64,000 bases of DNA from Daejeonella rubra (lineage in GTDB: Bacteria > Bacteroidota > Bacteroidia > Sphingobacteriales > Sphingobacteriaceae): assembly GCF_900103545.1 (NCBI RefSeq), contig NZ_FNHH01000001.1, positions 186,001-250,000 on the forward strand, written 5' to 3'. The notes under the pieces are model-generated. The model saw only the letters and a list, made by a program, of their open reading frames with translations. It did no database searches and was not told where the DNA came from. Below, piece after piece: positions 1 through 9,297 of the stretch. Both the position numbers and the translations under genes were made by a program. The first letter of the stretch is position 1, and each line of letters begins with the position of its first letter.

Positions 1-549
1 CGTAGAGGGCTCATTATCGCCATAGCCGCCATCAATTACCAGATCTACAATATCTTCATACTTTTCATGGATCAATTCAGGATCAGTAGAATATTCGATA
101 ATTTCATCATCGTCATGGATAGATGTAGAAATTATAGGATTACCAAGCATTTCAACAATTGCACGTGCAATGTTATTATCCGGAACGCGTATCCCTACTG
201 TTTTTTTATTTGAGCTTAAAAGCTTTGGAACATTCTTACTTGCATTGAAAATAAATGTAAAAGGTCCGGGAAGTGCTTTTTTTAGAATCCGGTATGTTTC
301 ATTGTCTATAGGCTTTGTATAATCTGAAATATGCCTGAGATCGTAGCAAACGAATGAGAAATTAGCTTTTTCAGGTTTAATACCCCTGATTCTGCAGATG
401 CGTTCTATTGCTTTTGGATTTGTAATATCACATCCCAAGCCATAAACCGTGTCAGTAGGGTAGATAATTACTCCGCCTTTTTTTAGGACATCAACTACCT
501 GCTGAATTAATTTTTCATTCGGGTTTTCAGGATAGATCTTAATGAGCAT
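1..549 (-). CDS. Sua5/YciO/YrdC family protein (threonylcarbamoyl-AMP synthase-like), 3' end cut by window
   Basis: Partial gene: 183 codons from an ATG at 547-549 run off the left edge with no stop. The N-terminal half carries the family signature PTDTVYGLGCD at about residues 31-41, followed by an IxRIRGIKP-like segment and, near residues 90-97, the LPGPFTFI motif typical of YrdC domains. Family members bind tRNA/nucleotide and make L-threonylcarbamoyl-AMP for the t6A37 tRNA modification; the YciO branch has a less certain role. The visible part is more YciO-like (KPEKANFSF rather than KRP-rich), so I leave the symbol blank. It is followed on the same strand, further left, by nothing visible. 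Family confident, exact substrate not. Confidence 0.85.
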   Translation of the reverse strand, partial: MLIKIYPENPNEKLIQQVVDVLKKGGVIIYPTDTVYGLGCDITNPKAIERICRIRGIKPEKANFSFVCYDLRHISDYTKPIDNETYRILKKALPGPFTFIFNASKNVPKLLSSNKKTVGIRVPDNNIARAIVEMLGNPIISTSIHDDDEIIEYSTDPELIHEKYEDIVDLVIDGGYGDNEPST

Positions 550-654
550 ATATAAAATTACTAAAATAAAATCTATCAGCCGTACAGACGAAGGAATACC
601 CGAATGGCATTAATGATAAGAACAGTAAAAAACCTTTAATGTTAGATCGAAATC

Positions 655-2103
655 TTAAAATTCAGCATTTTTTGGAGTCCGCGGGAATGGAATTACATCT
701 CTGATATTTGTCATTCCAGTTACGAAAAGTACCAAACGCTCAAAACCCAGGCCGAATCCAGCATGGGGAGCTGAGCCAAATCGGCGTGTATCCAGATACC
801 ATGACATGTCTTCAGCAGGAATGTGCATTTCCTCCATTCTTTTTTCAAGCTTTTCCAGACGCTCTTCACGCTGTGAACCACCTACGATCTCACCAATTCC
901 CGGGAACAGTATATCCATTGCTCTGACTGTTGTTCTTCCTTCTGTATCTGGCTCATTCATACGCATATAGAAGGATTTGATATCAGCGGGGTAGTCAGTT
1001 AATATTACCGGCTTCTTGAAATGTTTTTCTACCAGGTAACGCTCATGCTCAGATTGAAGATCAGAACCCCAGCCTTCGATCAGATATTTGAATTGTTTCT
1101 TTTGATTTGGTTTGGAGTTTTTAAGGATACTGACTGCCTCAGTATAGGTGATTCTTTCAAAATTATTTTCCAAACAGAAATTAAGTTTTGTCAGAAGGTC
1201 GAATTCAGAGCGCTCTGTCTGTGGTTTTTGTTTGTCTTCTTCCAGGAGCCTGTTCTTAAGAAACTCAAGTTCGTCTCCGCAATTGTCTATGGCATAACGA
1301 ATCAAATATTTAAGCAGTTCCTCTGCCAGATCCATATTATCATTCAGGTCATAAAAAGCCATTTCAGGCTCAATCATCCAGAATTCAGCTAGATGGCGTG
1401 TAGTATTTGAGTTTTCAGCCCTGAATGTTGGTCCAAAGGTATAAATATCTCCAAAAGCCATGGCGGCAAGCTCACCTTCAAGTTGCCCGGAAACAGTTAG
1501 GTTTGTGGCTTTACCAAAAAAATCTTCTTTATAATTTACTGTTCCATCTTCATTGCGTGGGATATGATCTGGATCAAATGTTGAAACCCTGAACATTTCT
1601 CCTGCTCCTTCAGCATCAGAGGCTGTAATAATTGGTGTATGCATATAAACAAAGCCCTTATCATTAAAGAACTTGTGTACAGCGTATGCTAATGCATGCC
1701 TTATTTTGAAAACTGCGTTGAAAGTGTTCGTGCGAAAACGTAAATGTGCAATTTCACGCAAAAATTCGAGACTATGTTTTTTAGGTTGTAATGGAAATTT
1801 CTCTGCATCACTATCACCTAATATTTCAAGGGAATTTACTTTGATCTCAATACGTTGTCCTTTTCCTAATGATTCTACTATTTCTCCATTGATAGAGATT
1901 GCAGCACCGGTTGTAATCCTTTTTAGCAGGCTTTCATCGAATGAATTAAGATCTACAACTGCCTGAATGTTGTTAATAGTTGAACCATCATTCAGAGCAA
2001 TAAACTGATTATTTCTGAATGTTCTTACCCATCCCATTACGGAAACCTGTTTTCCGAAATCGCTGGAAACTAATAGATCTTTAATTCGTGTACGCTTAGC
2101 CAT
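655..2103 (-). CDS. asnS: asparaginyl-tRNA synthetase
   Basis: Class IIb aminoacyl-tRNA synthetase that charges tRNA-Asn with asparagine in the cytosol. An N-terminal OB-fold anticodon-binding domain occupies roughly residues 10-110. Motif 2 with FRAENSNTTRH and the AsnRS-type EFWMIEPE lies at about residues 227-247, and motif 3 (GFGLGFERL) near 450, with the terminal PFPRTPKNAEF. The 482-residue length fits Bacteroidota AsnRS with a small insertion in the core. I start at the ATG at 2103 (MAKRTRIK); an ATG 45 bases upstream would add 15 residues, but a promoter-like TATTTTTG box lies in between (2128-2121), so the shorter start is favoured. Its presence means the GatC found later in the window is needed for Gln-tRNA rather than Asn-tRNA. 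Confidence 0.97.
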   Translation of the reverse strand: MAKRTRIKDLLVSSDFGKQVSVMGWVRTFRNNQFIALNDGSTINNIQAVVDLNSFDESLLKRITTGAAISINGEIVESLGKGQRIEIKVNSLEILGDSDAEKFPLQPKKHSLEFLREIAHLRFRTNTFNAVFKIRHALAYAVHKFFNDKGFVYMHTPIITASDAEGAGEMFRVSTFDPDHIPRNEDGTVNYKEDFFGKATNLTVSGQLEGELAAMAFGDIYTFGPTFRAENSNTTRHLAEFWMIEPEMAFYDLNDNMDLAEELLKYLIRYAIDNCGDELEFLKNRLLEEDKQKPQTERSEFDLLTKLNFCLENNFERITYTEAVSILKNSKPNQKKQFKYLIEGWGSDLQSEHERYLVEKHFKKPVILTDYPADIKSFYMRMNEPDTEGRTTVRAMDILFPGIGEIVGGSQREERLEKLEKRMEEMHIPAEDMSWYLDTRRFGSAPHAGFGLGFERLVLFVTGMTNIRDVIPFPRTPKNAEF

Positions 2104-2120
2104 CTTTTTTGTATGAATTG

Positions 2121-2150
2121 CAAAAATACAAATCGTTCTGTTAACCACAA
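2121..2150 (-). promoter_or_regulatory. Bacteroidota-type promoter for asnS
   Basis: On the minus strand a TATTTTTG box (2128-2121) matches the TAnnTTTG -7 element, and a TTG (2150-2148) sits exactly 19 bases upstream, the spacing reported for the sigma-ABfr type of promoter. The ATG at 2103 follows 17 bases after the box. Sequence match only. Confidence 0.6.
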
Positions 2151-2179
2151 GCTTAAGCCTGCATCTTCACAGAAGATCT

Positions 2180-2611
2180 TTAATTACATTTTTCGAGGTC
2201 TTTTTTGGCAGTTTCAGAATCATAGAAGCCCTGTTTATTGCCGAATGAATTGGTAATGTAAACCACCACTTGTGCAATATCTATGTCTGCCAGAGTTTCA
2301 TTACCCGGCATTATTCCCTCATAGGATATATTATTTATTTTAACTGTTCCAGTTTGCCCATTTCTGATAATACACGCTAAACTATTTTTATTCAATTTGA
2401 GATAGGTACTGTCAGTCAGCGGCGGATACAAAGTGCCTAAACCCTTCCCGTCTGAGCCATGGCAGTTCTGGCAATTCTTTTCGTAAATGCCTTTCCCATT
2501 TACATAATAACGTTTAAAGTTTATACTCGTTTCATTTTGGCATGATTGAATAATGCTTGTGAAGCCAATAGCTAATAAGATAAAATAAATGAGTTTATTT
2601 CGCATCGCCAA
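2180..2611 (-). CDS. cytochrome c lipoprotein (single c-type heme)
   Basis: A 143-residue monoheme cytochrome c. The N-terminus is hydrophobic and ends in a lipobox-like IIQSC (Cys24), so it is probably a lipoprotein facing the periplasm. The heme attachment motif CQNCH is at residues 47-51 and a probable axial Met lies in the YEGIMPGN segment near residue 102. It follows the SCO gene with a 17-base overlap, so the two are very likely co-translated. Such class I cytochromes with a MPG loop act as small electron carriers near terminal oxidases. A second ATG two codons in (MRNKLIYF) is an equally good start. Partner oxidase not visible here. Confidence 0.9.
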   Translation of the reverse strand: MAMRNKLIYFILLAIGFTSIIQSCQNETSINFKRYYVNGKGIYEKNCQNCHGSDGKGLGTLYPPLTDSTYLKLNKNSLACIIRNGQTGTVKINNISYEGIMPGNETLADIDIAQVVVYITNSFGNKQGFYDSETAKKDLEKCN

Positions 2612-3245
2612 ACTCTTCCTTCAGCAATTGCTCCATGTCATTCATTAACTGCTTAACCTGATCTTCCTTGGTACCATCATATGCCCCTCTGAGTTGCTTC
2701 TTAGTATCTACAAGAATGAACCAGCCCTGATGAACAAGACCTTGTGGGTCAGTACTGTCTTCAAAAGCAGAAACCAGATAGCTTTTTGCAGCAATACCAA
2801 AGATCGAATCACGGCTACCATGAACAAACTCCCATTGATTACCTTCTATACCAAGTTTTGTAGCATAGGTTTTTAATCTTGATGGAAGGTCATATTTTAT
2901 ATCTATCGAGTGAGAGAGGAATTTAACTTTTGGGTTATCCTTGAATTTATTATACACGTTTAACATGTTACGGTGCATAATAGGACAAATGGTATTACAG
3001 GAAGTAAAGAAGAAATCAGTCACATAAATTTTGTTGTCAAAATCTTTATCAGTAACAGCAATGCTGTCCTGGTTTAAATAACTGAAAGGTGGAACTGTTT
3101 GATATATAGTATCAATAACCTGTTTACCGTCTATAGTTTTCTCCACAGGTTCACGCTCACCTAAAATAGGAAGTTTCTTATCGGATGTATCAGAGCACGA
3201 CTGAAAAATAAACGTTGCAAGTGCAAAAAAAAGAACTTTTCTCAT
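2595..3245 (-). CDS. SCO1/SenC family copper chaperone lipoprotein
   Basis: Thioredoxin-like SCO protein that delivers copper to the CuA centre of cytochrome oxidase or acts as a periplasmic thiol reductant. Starting at the ATG at 3245 gives 216 residues: MRKVLFF signal, lipobox FQSC (Cys17), the CxxxC copper motif at Cys83 and Cys87 within TSCNTICP, and the third ligand His172 in VHQGWFILVD. The longer reading (ATG at 3284) adds 13 residues ahead of the signal peptide and would cross a TATATTTG promoter-like box at 3257-3250, so I reject it. Co-oriented and overlapping with the cytochrome c gene downstream, which supports a respiratory role. Confidence 0.93.
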   Translation of the reverse strand: MRKVLFFALATFIFQSCSDTSDKKLPILGEREPVEKTIDGKQVIDTIYQTVPPFSYLNQDSIAVTDKDFDNKIYVTDFFFTSCNTICPIMHRNMLNVYNKFKDNPKVKFLSHSIDIKYDLPSRLKTYATKLGIEGNQWEFVHGSRDSIFGIAAKSYLVSAFEDSTDPQGLVHQGWFILVDTKKQLRGAYDGTKEDQVKQLMNDMEQLLKEEFGDAK

Positions 3246-3249
3246 TCTG

Positions 3250-3257
3250 CAAATATA
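3250..3257 (-). promoter_or_regulatory. -7 box directly upstream of SCO gene (candidate leaderless start)
   Basis: TATATTTG on the minus strand ends only 4 bases before the ATG at 3245. If transcription starts at the usual distance from a TAnnTTTG box the mRNA would be leaderless or nearly so. I see no clear -33 TTTG at 19 bases. Confidence 0.45.
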
Positions 3258-3351
3258 CTCCGATTTTTTTGAGAGATAATTCAAAAAGCTGAAATTTTCA
3301 GCCTTTTGAATTGGTTTTAAAACAGAAATGTTTCGGTAGATAATTAAAATC

Positions 3352-5088
3352 TCAGACTGCCAGATCTTTCATTATGCTATCTATCTTTTCCTCGAGAAGT
3401 TTGTCCTTCGCAGAAAACTCGTTTTTATCAGGAAGAGCAGTTTTTACACTGCAATAAAATTTGATTTTAGGTTCGGTACCTGATGGCCTTGCGGAAATAA
3501 TGCAACCATCAGCTGTGATGAACTGTAAAACATCTGATTTTGGATAATCCAGGGTTTTTTCAGATCCTGTTATCAGGTCAGTTTCTTTTCCGAGTTCATA
3601 ATCCTTCAACTTCACTACCTTTGACCCGCCCAATGAAGATGGTGTGTTCGTTCTGAAGCGTTCCATCAGCGCTTTAATTTCTTCAGCACCGGTCTTGCCT
3701 TTTTTGGTAATAGAAACCAATTTTTCTTTGTAAAAACCATATTGCTGATACATGTCAAGCATAGCCTGATATAAGCTGCTGCCCTGATCCTTGTAAAAGG
3801 CAGTCATTTCAGCTATAAAAGCACAGGAAATCACCGCATCCTTATCTCTTACAAGTTCACCAACCAGATATCCATAGCTTTCTTCCCCTCCTGCAATGAA
3901 CGTTTTTTTGCCTTGAAGTTCTGTTATGATAGCTCCAATCCATTTAAATCCGGTCAGAGTTTCATAAAAGCTTACATTCTTTGACAATGCAATATCTTCG
4001 ATCAGCTTTGTGGTTACAATAGTCGATACCACATATTCATTGCCTGTTAGTTTACCTTTTTGCTCCCAGGCGGTAAGTAAATAATTGATCAGCAAACTTC
4101 CGGTTTGATTACCATTCAGTAAAATAAATTCACCTTCATTATTTTTAACAGCTATGCCAACACGATCAGCATCCGGGTCAGTGGCTAAAACAAGATCAGC
4201 ATCAATTTCCCTTGCTCTTGCCAGGGCTAAGGTAAGAGCCTCTTTTTCCTCAGGATTGGGATAAATAACCGTTGGGAAATTTCCATCAGGAGTGGATTGT
4301 TCTTCAACAATATGCACATTGGTAAATCCAAAACGCTTTAATGCAGCAGGAACCAGGGTAATACCGGTACCATGAATAGGAGAGTAGACGATCTTCAAAT
4401 CTTTTTGTCTTTGAATAGCTTCCTGAGAAACAGAAAGTTCAGTGATCTTTTGCAGATACAACTCGTCTAAACTTTCATCGATCAGCTCAATGTTTTCTTC
4501 CACACGGTTAAACTTTACCGCATCAACACTGCTGATGGCGGAAACTTCGTCCATAACCATCTGGTCATCAGGCGATTTGAATTGTCCGCCATCCCATCCA
4601 TAAGCTTTGTAGCCATTGTATTCTTTGGGATTATGAGAAGCGGTGATCATGACTCCACTTTTGCATCCCAATTGCCTGATGGCGAATGAAAGTTCAGGAG
4701 TTGGTCTTAATTCTTTGAAAAAATATACATGTATTCCATTTGCAGAGAATACCTCAGCAGTGATCCGGGCGAAATAATCAGACTTATTTCTGCTATCATG
4801 AGCAATTGCCACACTGATTTTTTCTCCGGGATATTTTTTAAGAAGGAAGTTACATAGTCCCTGTGTTGCTGAGCCAATTGTATATTTATTGATCCTGTTG
4901 GTGCCCGGGCCCATGGTTCCTCGTAGTCCGCCTGTTCCAAACTCTAGATCTCTGTAGAATGAATCTGTGAGTTCTGTAAATGATCCGGAATCCAGTAGTG
5001 AATTAATTTCTTTTTTTGTTTCAATATCATAGCTTCCCTGAAGCCAGAGATTGATTTTATTTAATACTGAAGTTTCCAGCTCTTGCAT
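3352..5088 (-). CDS. phospho-sugar mutase (phosphoglucomutase/phosphomannomutase)
   Basis: Alpha-D-phosphohexomutase of 578 residues that interconverts hexose-1- and hexose-6-phosphates in the cytosol. All family landmarks are present: the phosphoserine loop TASHNPKEYNG with Ser151, the Mg-binding DPDADR at 304-309, the sugar-binding GEESYGY at about 401, and the phosphate-binding RPSGTEPK near 545. The length and the N-terminal FGTGGLRG segment match the PGM2-like/Bacteroidota group (about 570-580 residues) rather than the 450-residue ManB/GlmM group. Sugar specificity (glucose, mannose or deoxyribose phosphates) cannot be read from sequence by eye. It stands alone, divergent from lysC. Confidence 0.93.
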   Translation of the reverse strand: MQELETSVLNKINLWLQGSYDIETKKEINSLLDSGSFTELTDSFYRDLEFGTGGLRGTMGPGTNRINKYTIGSATQGLCNFLLKKYPGEKISVAIAHDSRNKSDYFARITAEVFSANGIHVYFFKELRPTPELSFAIRQLGCKSGVMITASHNPKEYNGYKAYGWDGGQFKSPDDQMVMDEVSAISSVDAVKFNRVEENIELIDESLDELYLQKITELSVSQEAIQRQKDLKIVYSPIHGTGITLVPAALKRFGFTNVHIVEEQSTPDGNFPTVIYPNPEEKEALTLALARAREIDADLVLATDPDADRVGIAVKNNEGEFILLNGNQTGSLLINYLLTAWEQKGKLTGNEYVVSTIVTTKLIEDIALSKNVSFYETLTGFKWIGAIITELQGKKTFIAGGEESYGYLVGELVRDKDAVISCAFIAEMTAFYKDQGSSLYQAMLDMYQQYGFYKEKLVSITKKGKTGAEEIKALMERFRTNTPSSLGGSKVVKLKDYELGKETDLITGSEKTLDYPKSDVLQFITADGCIISARPSGTEPKIKFYCSVKTALPDKNEFSAKDKLLEEKIDSIMKDLAV

Positions 5089-5254
5089 AAATATTGGTTA
5101 TTTTATTGTGTTCAAAATCGACCAGGAACGATCATTGGTTAACCCGCCAAATTAAATTTTGTTTGGCATGAAAAATAGAATGCTTTTTTCTATTTTTAAC
5201 AACTCATTGCACAAGTATAAATATCATTTGTTGCAATTTAAAATTCAAGATTAA

Positions 5255-6568
5255 ATGAAGGTACTAAAGTTCGGAGGAACATCGGTAGGAAGTCCCGATC
5301 GCATCAAAAAATTATTAGACATTATTAACCCAAAAGACAGGCAGATCGTTGTGCTTTCTGCTGTTTCGGGTACTACTAACAGCCTTTTGGAAATTTCGCA
5401 GGCATATCTTGCAGGAGATAAACAGAAAGCTTCTGAACTTATCAAACTACTTAATGGTAAGTATGAAATTTTTATAAAAGAACTTTTTACATCTGAAGAA
5501 GGGTATGAGCATGGTAAGGATCTGATGGATTATCATTTCAATTTGCTAGCATCTTTTGCCAATGAGCATTTCACCTCCATTGAAGAAAAGGTCATTCTTG
5601 CTCAGGGTGAACTTATTTCAACTACCCTTTATCATATCTATCTCAATGAGATTGGAGTAAAATCAGTACTCTTGCCTGCTCTTGATTTCATGAGGATCGA
5701 TGAGGATAATGAGCCGGTAATTCCTTTTATTACTGAACATTTGCAGCCACTTCTCGATAAATATCCTGAGAATACATTATTTATAACTCAGGGTTATATA
5801 TGCCGTAATTCGTTTGGTGAGATTGATAATTTACGTCGCGGGGGAAGTGATTATACTGCTTCTCTGATCGGTGCAGCAATTGGCGCTGAAGAGGTTCAGA
5901 TCTGGACAGATATTGACGGTATGCATAATAATGATCCTAGAATTGTAAAGGGAACGAAGCCAATTGCAATTTTATCATTTGATGAAGCGGCAGAGCTTGC
6001 CTATTTTGGTGCAAAGATACTTCACCCGCAGAGTGTCTTTCCTGCCCAAAAATATAAGGTTCCTGTTCGTTTGCTTAATACCATGGAGCCACAGGCGCCC
6101 GGAACTTTAATCACAAATGAGAGTGAACGCGGAAAGATCAAATCCATTGCCGCGAAAGATGGCATCACTGCAATTAAAATTCAATCGAGTAGAATGCTTC
6201 TGGCTTACGGATTCCTAAGAAGAGTATTTGAAGTATTCGAGCGTTATAAGACTCCGATAGACATGATCACAACTTCGGAAGTAGCTGTATCAGTCACGAT
6301 TGATGATACCCAACACCTGGAGGAAATCATGAAGGAGCTTACTGCTTTTGGAACAGTTGAGGTTGACTATAACCAAACGATCGTTTGTGTTGTTGGTGAT
6401 TTCGGTGCAGAAAAACATGGTTTTGCAGCACGCGTATTGGAGGCAATTAAGCATATTCCTCTCCGTATGATCTCTTATGGTGGTAGTAATTATAATATTT
6501 CCATACTGATCAACGATACCGATAAAGTTGAAGTACTGAGGTCTTTACATAACCGTTTATTTGAATAG
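5255..6568 (+). CDS. lysC: aspartate kinase (monofunctional)
   Basis: Phosphorylates aspartate, the first step toward lysine, threonine and methionine. The 437-residue protein begins with KFGGTSVGS at residues 4-12, has the RGGSDYTASL catalytic segment near residue 205 and IWTDIDGMHNNDPR shortly after, and ends in tandem ACT domains (about residues 300-437), which usually bind the feedback amino acid. There is no homoserine dehydrogenase fusion. lysA starts about 35 bases after the stop, so the pair probably forms a lysine operon. No lysine riboswitch is visible in the 160-base leader. Start chosen because it places KFGGTS at the usual N-terminal position. Confidence 0.95.
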   Translation: MKVLKFGGTSVGSPDRIKKLLDIINPKDRQIVVLSAVSGTTNSLLEISQAYLAGDKQKASELIKLLNGKYEIFIKELFTSEEGYEHGKDLMDYHFNLLASFANEHFTSIEEKVILAQGELISTTLYHIYLNEIGVKSVLLPALDFMRIDEDNEPVIPFITEHLQPLLDKYPENTLFITQGYICRNSFGEIDNLRRGGSDYTASLIGAAIGAEEVQIWTDIDGMHNNDPRIVKGTKPIAILSFDEAAELAYFGAKILHPQSVFPAQKYKVPVRLLNTMEPQAPGTLITNESERGKIKSIAAKDGITAIKIQSSRMLLAYGFLRRVFEVFERYKTPIDMITTSEVAVSVTIDDTQHLEEIMKELTAFGTVEVDYNQTIVCVVGDFGAEKHGFAARVLEAIKHIPLRMISYGGSNYNISILINDTDKVEVLRSLHNRLFE

Positions 6569-6603
6569 GATACTGATCCGCTATTGTGGATATAAATATA
6601 TAT

Positions 6604-7752
6604 ATGTTAAGTAAGGATACAATTGCACGATTTGGAAATTTAGAAACTCCATTTTACTATTATGACCTGGGACTGTTAGATCAGACTTTGGAAACTTGCA
6701 GATCAGCTGCTGAAAAATTTGGTTTTCATGTACACTATGCATTAAAGGCTAATTTCAATGAGCAGGTTTTACAAGCAGTAAGGAAGACAGGTTTTGGCGC
6801 TGATTGTGTTAGTGGAAATGAAGTGAAAAAGGCCATTGAGCTTGGTTTTGATCCAGGGAAGGTCGTTTTTGCTGGTGTAGGTAAATCTGATAAAGAAATT
6901 ATTGAGGCATTAAATAGTGATATTTATTGTTTTAATGTAGAGTCGGTGCAGGAACTTGGAATTATCAATGGCCTTGCAGCAGAACGTGGAAAAACTGCCA
7001 GGGTTGCTATTCGTATCAACCCCAATGTGGATGCACATACTCATCAATATATTACTACCGGTCTTGAAGAAAATAAGTTCGGTGTTAACCAATGGGAACT
7101 TAATTCCTGCATTAAAGAACTGAAAGCCTGTCCAAACCTGAAACTTATTGGGATACATTTCCATATTGGCTCCCAGATCACCAATCTGGAGGTTTTTAAA
7201 AGTTTGTGTGTAAAAGTTAATGAGCTTAATTCCTGGTTTGAAGATCATGGTTATCAACTTCAGATTCTAAATGTTGGAGGAGGCCTTGGAGTTGACTATC
7301 ATGCGCCGGATGAAAACTCTATAAATGATTTCGAGAGCTACTTTTCTATTTTTGATCAGTTTTTAGAACGTCGGAACGATCAGGAAGTTCATTTTGAATT
7401 AGGTAGAGCTTTGGTCGCACAGTGTGGAAGCCTGATCAGTCGGATACTTTACGTGAAAAACGGCCTGAAAAAGAATTTTTTAATTTTGGATGCCGGTATG
7501 ACCGAATTGATGCGCCCTGCACTTTATCAGGCATATCATAAGATTGAAAACATAAGTTCACTATCTGATGTTCAGGTTAAATATGATGTGGTTGGTCCTA
7601 TTTGTGAAAGCACAGACTGTTTTGGTAAAGAGGTTGAACTTCCGGAATCCATTCGGGGCGATCTGATGGCTATTAGAACCGCCGGTGCTTATGGAGAAGT
7701 GATGTCTTCAGGATATAACCTAAGAGAACGCGTAAAATCAGTTTACTCATAA
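6604..7752 (+). CDS. lysA: diaminopimelate decarboxylase
   Basis: PLP enzyme that decarboxylates meso-diaminopimelate to lysine, the last step of the pathway that lysC begins. In the 382-residue reading the PLP lysine is K48 in HYALKAN, followed by HFHIGSQI (around 190), the glycine loop NVGGGLGVDY and the C-terminal CESTDCFGK and GAYGEVMSSGYN motifs of fold-III decarboxylases. A GTG 18 bases upstream (6586) would add six residues (MDINIY), but the ATG at 6604 aligns with the usual start. It is slightly short for the family (about 400-420). Co-oriented with lysC, 35 bases downstream. Confidence 0.94.
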   Translation: MLSKDTIARFGNLETPFYYYDLGLLDQTLETCRSAAEKFGFHVHYALKANFNEQVLQAVRKTGFGADCVSGNEVKKAIELGFDPGKVVFAGVGKSDKEIIEALNSDIYCFNVESVQELGIINGLAAERGKTARVAIRINPNVDAHTHQYITTGLEENKFGVNQWELNSCIKELKACPNLKLIGIHFHIGSQITNLEVFKSLCVKVNELNSWFEDHGYQLQILNVGGGLGVDYHAPDENSINDFESYFSIFDQFLERRNDQEVHFELGRALVAQCGSLISRILYVKNGLKKNFLILDAGMTELMRPALYQAYHKIENISSLSDVQVKYDVVGPICESTDCFGKEVELPESIRGDLMAIRTAGAYGEVMSSGYNLRERVKSVYS

Positions 7753-7867
7753 TTAAGTTTTCCTGATCATTTTATTTATTGTTGTTTCTTGAAATTTTAA
7801 TATACTGAGAGATTTTTTCATGTTCTCTTTGTATAATATCAATATTATATACTGGAATCAAAATACT

Positions 7868-9007
7868 ATGAATCGATTTTTGAATCAGGTCTCCATAGTT
7901 CATAAGCTGGCTTTTCTGCTTGTTCTTGTTTTAACTTCCATTACATCTGAAATAAGGGCACAATCAGAAACCCCGGGTAATGAATTAGTTCATGTGATTG
8001 ATCCCGGTCCTGATAATCCAAGGAATAGCGAGGGTGCTTTTATTGAATTAAGGGGTGGACGTATTTTATACGTTTATAGTCGTTTTTCTGGCGCTAAGGG
8101 CAGTGATCATGCACCTGCTCAGCTGGTTGGAAGATATTCTGTTGATGGAGGCCTGACCTGGACAAAAGATGATCAGGTTATCGTTGAAAAGGAGGGTGAG
8201 ATGAATGTAATGTCAGTTTCTTTATTACGACTCCAAAACAATACAATAGCACTATTTTATGCCCGAAAGAATTCCTTGGATGATTGTATGCCTCAGATGC
8301 GGATCTCTAAGGATGAAGGCAGATCATGGTCGGAGCCTTCAGGTGTTATACCGGAAAGTAAGAAGGGATACTTTGTGGTCAATAACGATCGGGTGATCCA
8401 GCTAAAGAGCGGCAGGATTTTAATACCTGTTTCCCTTCACAAAACATCTGCTACCGCCTGGAGCAACAAAGGAAATTTACAATGTTATTTTTCTGATGAT
8501 CAGGGGTTCACTTGGAAGGCTGGAAATATAGTTCCTGGTCCTGACAGTATTATCACTCAGGAGCCCGGATTGGTTGAGTTGAAAAAAGGTAAAGTGATGA
8601 TGTTCATAAGGGCTAGTGGTGGTGAGCAATACAAGAGCTATTCAACGGATAATGGTTTAACCTGGAGTTTTGCTGTGCCATCCGGGATTAGCTCACCAAT
8701 TTCACCTGCATCCATCAAAAAGATTCCTAAAACAAGAGATCTCTTAATGGTTTGGAACAATAATGGAGCTACGGGCCCCGGTTATTTCAAGAGCCAGAGA
8801 AGCCCGCTAACTATAGCTGTCTCCCATAACTATGGTAAGACATGGAAGAGTGTAAAGAATATAGAAGATGACCCGAATGGTATGTTTTGCTATACAGCAA
8901 TTCATTTCATTGGTGACCAAGTGCTACTGGGTTATGGCGTAGGCCAGGGTTTGTCAAGCTCCTATATCAGGCGCTTAAGTCTTGATTGGATCTATCAAAA
9001 ACAATAA
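7868..9007 (+). CDS. secreted sialidase-like protein with Asp-box (BNR) repeats
   Basis: A 379-residue exported protein. From the ATG at 7868 there is a signal peptide of about 30 residues ending near EIRAQ. Five Asp-box motifs of the S-x-D-x-G-x-(T/S)-W type are readable (SVDGGLTW, SKDEGRSW, SDDQGFTW, STDNGLTW, SHNYGKTW), the hallmark of six-bladed sialidase/neuraminidase propellers. An early Arg in the PRNSEGAF segment could be part of the substrate triad. Many such Bacteroidota proteins act on other glycans, so sialic acid as substrate is not proven. The longer ATG at 7820 would put 16 non-signal residues first. No other glycan-utilisation genes (SusC/D) are adjacent. Confidence 0.85.
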   Translation: MNRFLNQVSIVHKLAFLLVLVLTSITSEIRAQSETPGNELVHVIDPGPDNPRNSEGAFIELRGGRILYVYSRFSGAKGSDHAPAQLVGRYSVDGGLTWTKDDQVIVEKEGEMNVMSVSLLRLQNNTIALFYARKNSLDDCMPQMRISKDEGRSWSEPSGVIPESKKGYFVVNNDRVIQLKSGRILIPVSLHKTSATAWSNKGNLQCYFSDDQGFTWKAGNIVPGPDSIITQEPGLVELKKGKVMMFIRASGGEQYKSYSTDNGLTWSFAVPSGISSPISPASIKKIPKTRDLLMVWNNNGATGPGYFKSQRSPLTIAVSHNYGKTWKSVKNIEDDPNGMFCYTAIHFIGDQVLLGYGVGQGLSSSYIRRLSLDWIYQKQ

Positions 9008-9011
9008 GTTT

Positions 9012-9230
9012 TTACTTGCTTTTTTTTGATACAGCTACAATTACAATTCCACTGACTAAAATAAATCCACCCAGATAAGCTGGCCATTCAATGGTTTTTT
9101 CTCTATCTGCACTTACCTGAATTGGACCAGCATCGATAATTTTTTCTTCCTTTGTATAGGAAAAGCTAGTCCAGATAATCATAGCTATTCCAACTACAAT
9201 AAGAATTATACCAAGGCTTCGGTTCATCAT
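9012..9230 (-). CDS. small two-TM membrane protein, function unknown
   Basis: A 72-residue protein with two hydrophobic helices (about residues 5-22 and 50-67) separated by a polar loop that contains DAGPIQVSADREKTI. This layout, two helices with a loop of the form GPIQ...K..., is seen in conserved small bacterial membrane proteins, but I cannot name a function. It converges with the sialidase gene, with only four bases between stops, and reads toward it. Confidence 0.7.
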   Translation of the reverse strand: MMNRSLGIILIVVGIAMIIWTSFSYTKEEKIIDAGPIQVSADREKTIEWPAYLGGFILVSGIVIVAVSKKSK

Positions 9231-9297
9231 GTTAAGTGTATTTTAGTAATCAACAAACAAAATGCTTTATTGTTTCTGTATTCGATAAAATAGAGCC

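Noticed and set aside
655..2148. Longer asnS reading from ATG 2148 (497 residues)
   Set aside because: The extra 15 residues precede MAKRTRIK, and a TTG-N19-TATTTTTG promoter lies inside them; the ATG at 2103 fits better.
5089..5254. Lysine riboswitch or leader peptide before lysC
   Set aside because: Only AT-rich sequence without the required stems or Lys-rich leader.
7820..7867. Start at 7820 for the sialidase-like gene
   Set aside because: Adds 16 non-signal residues before an ideal signal peptide at 7868.
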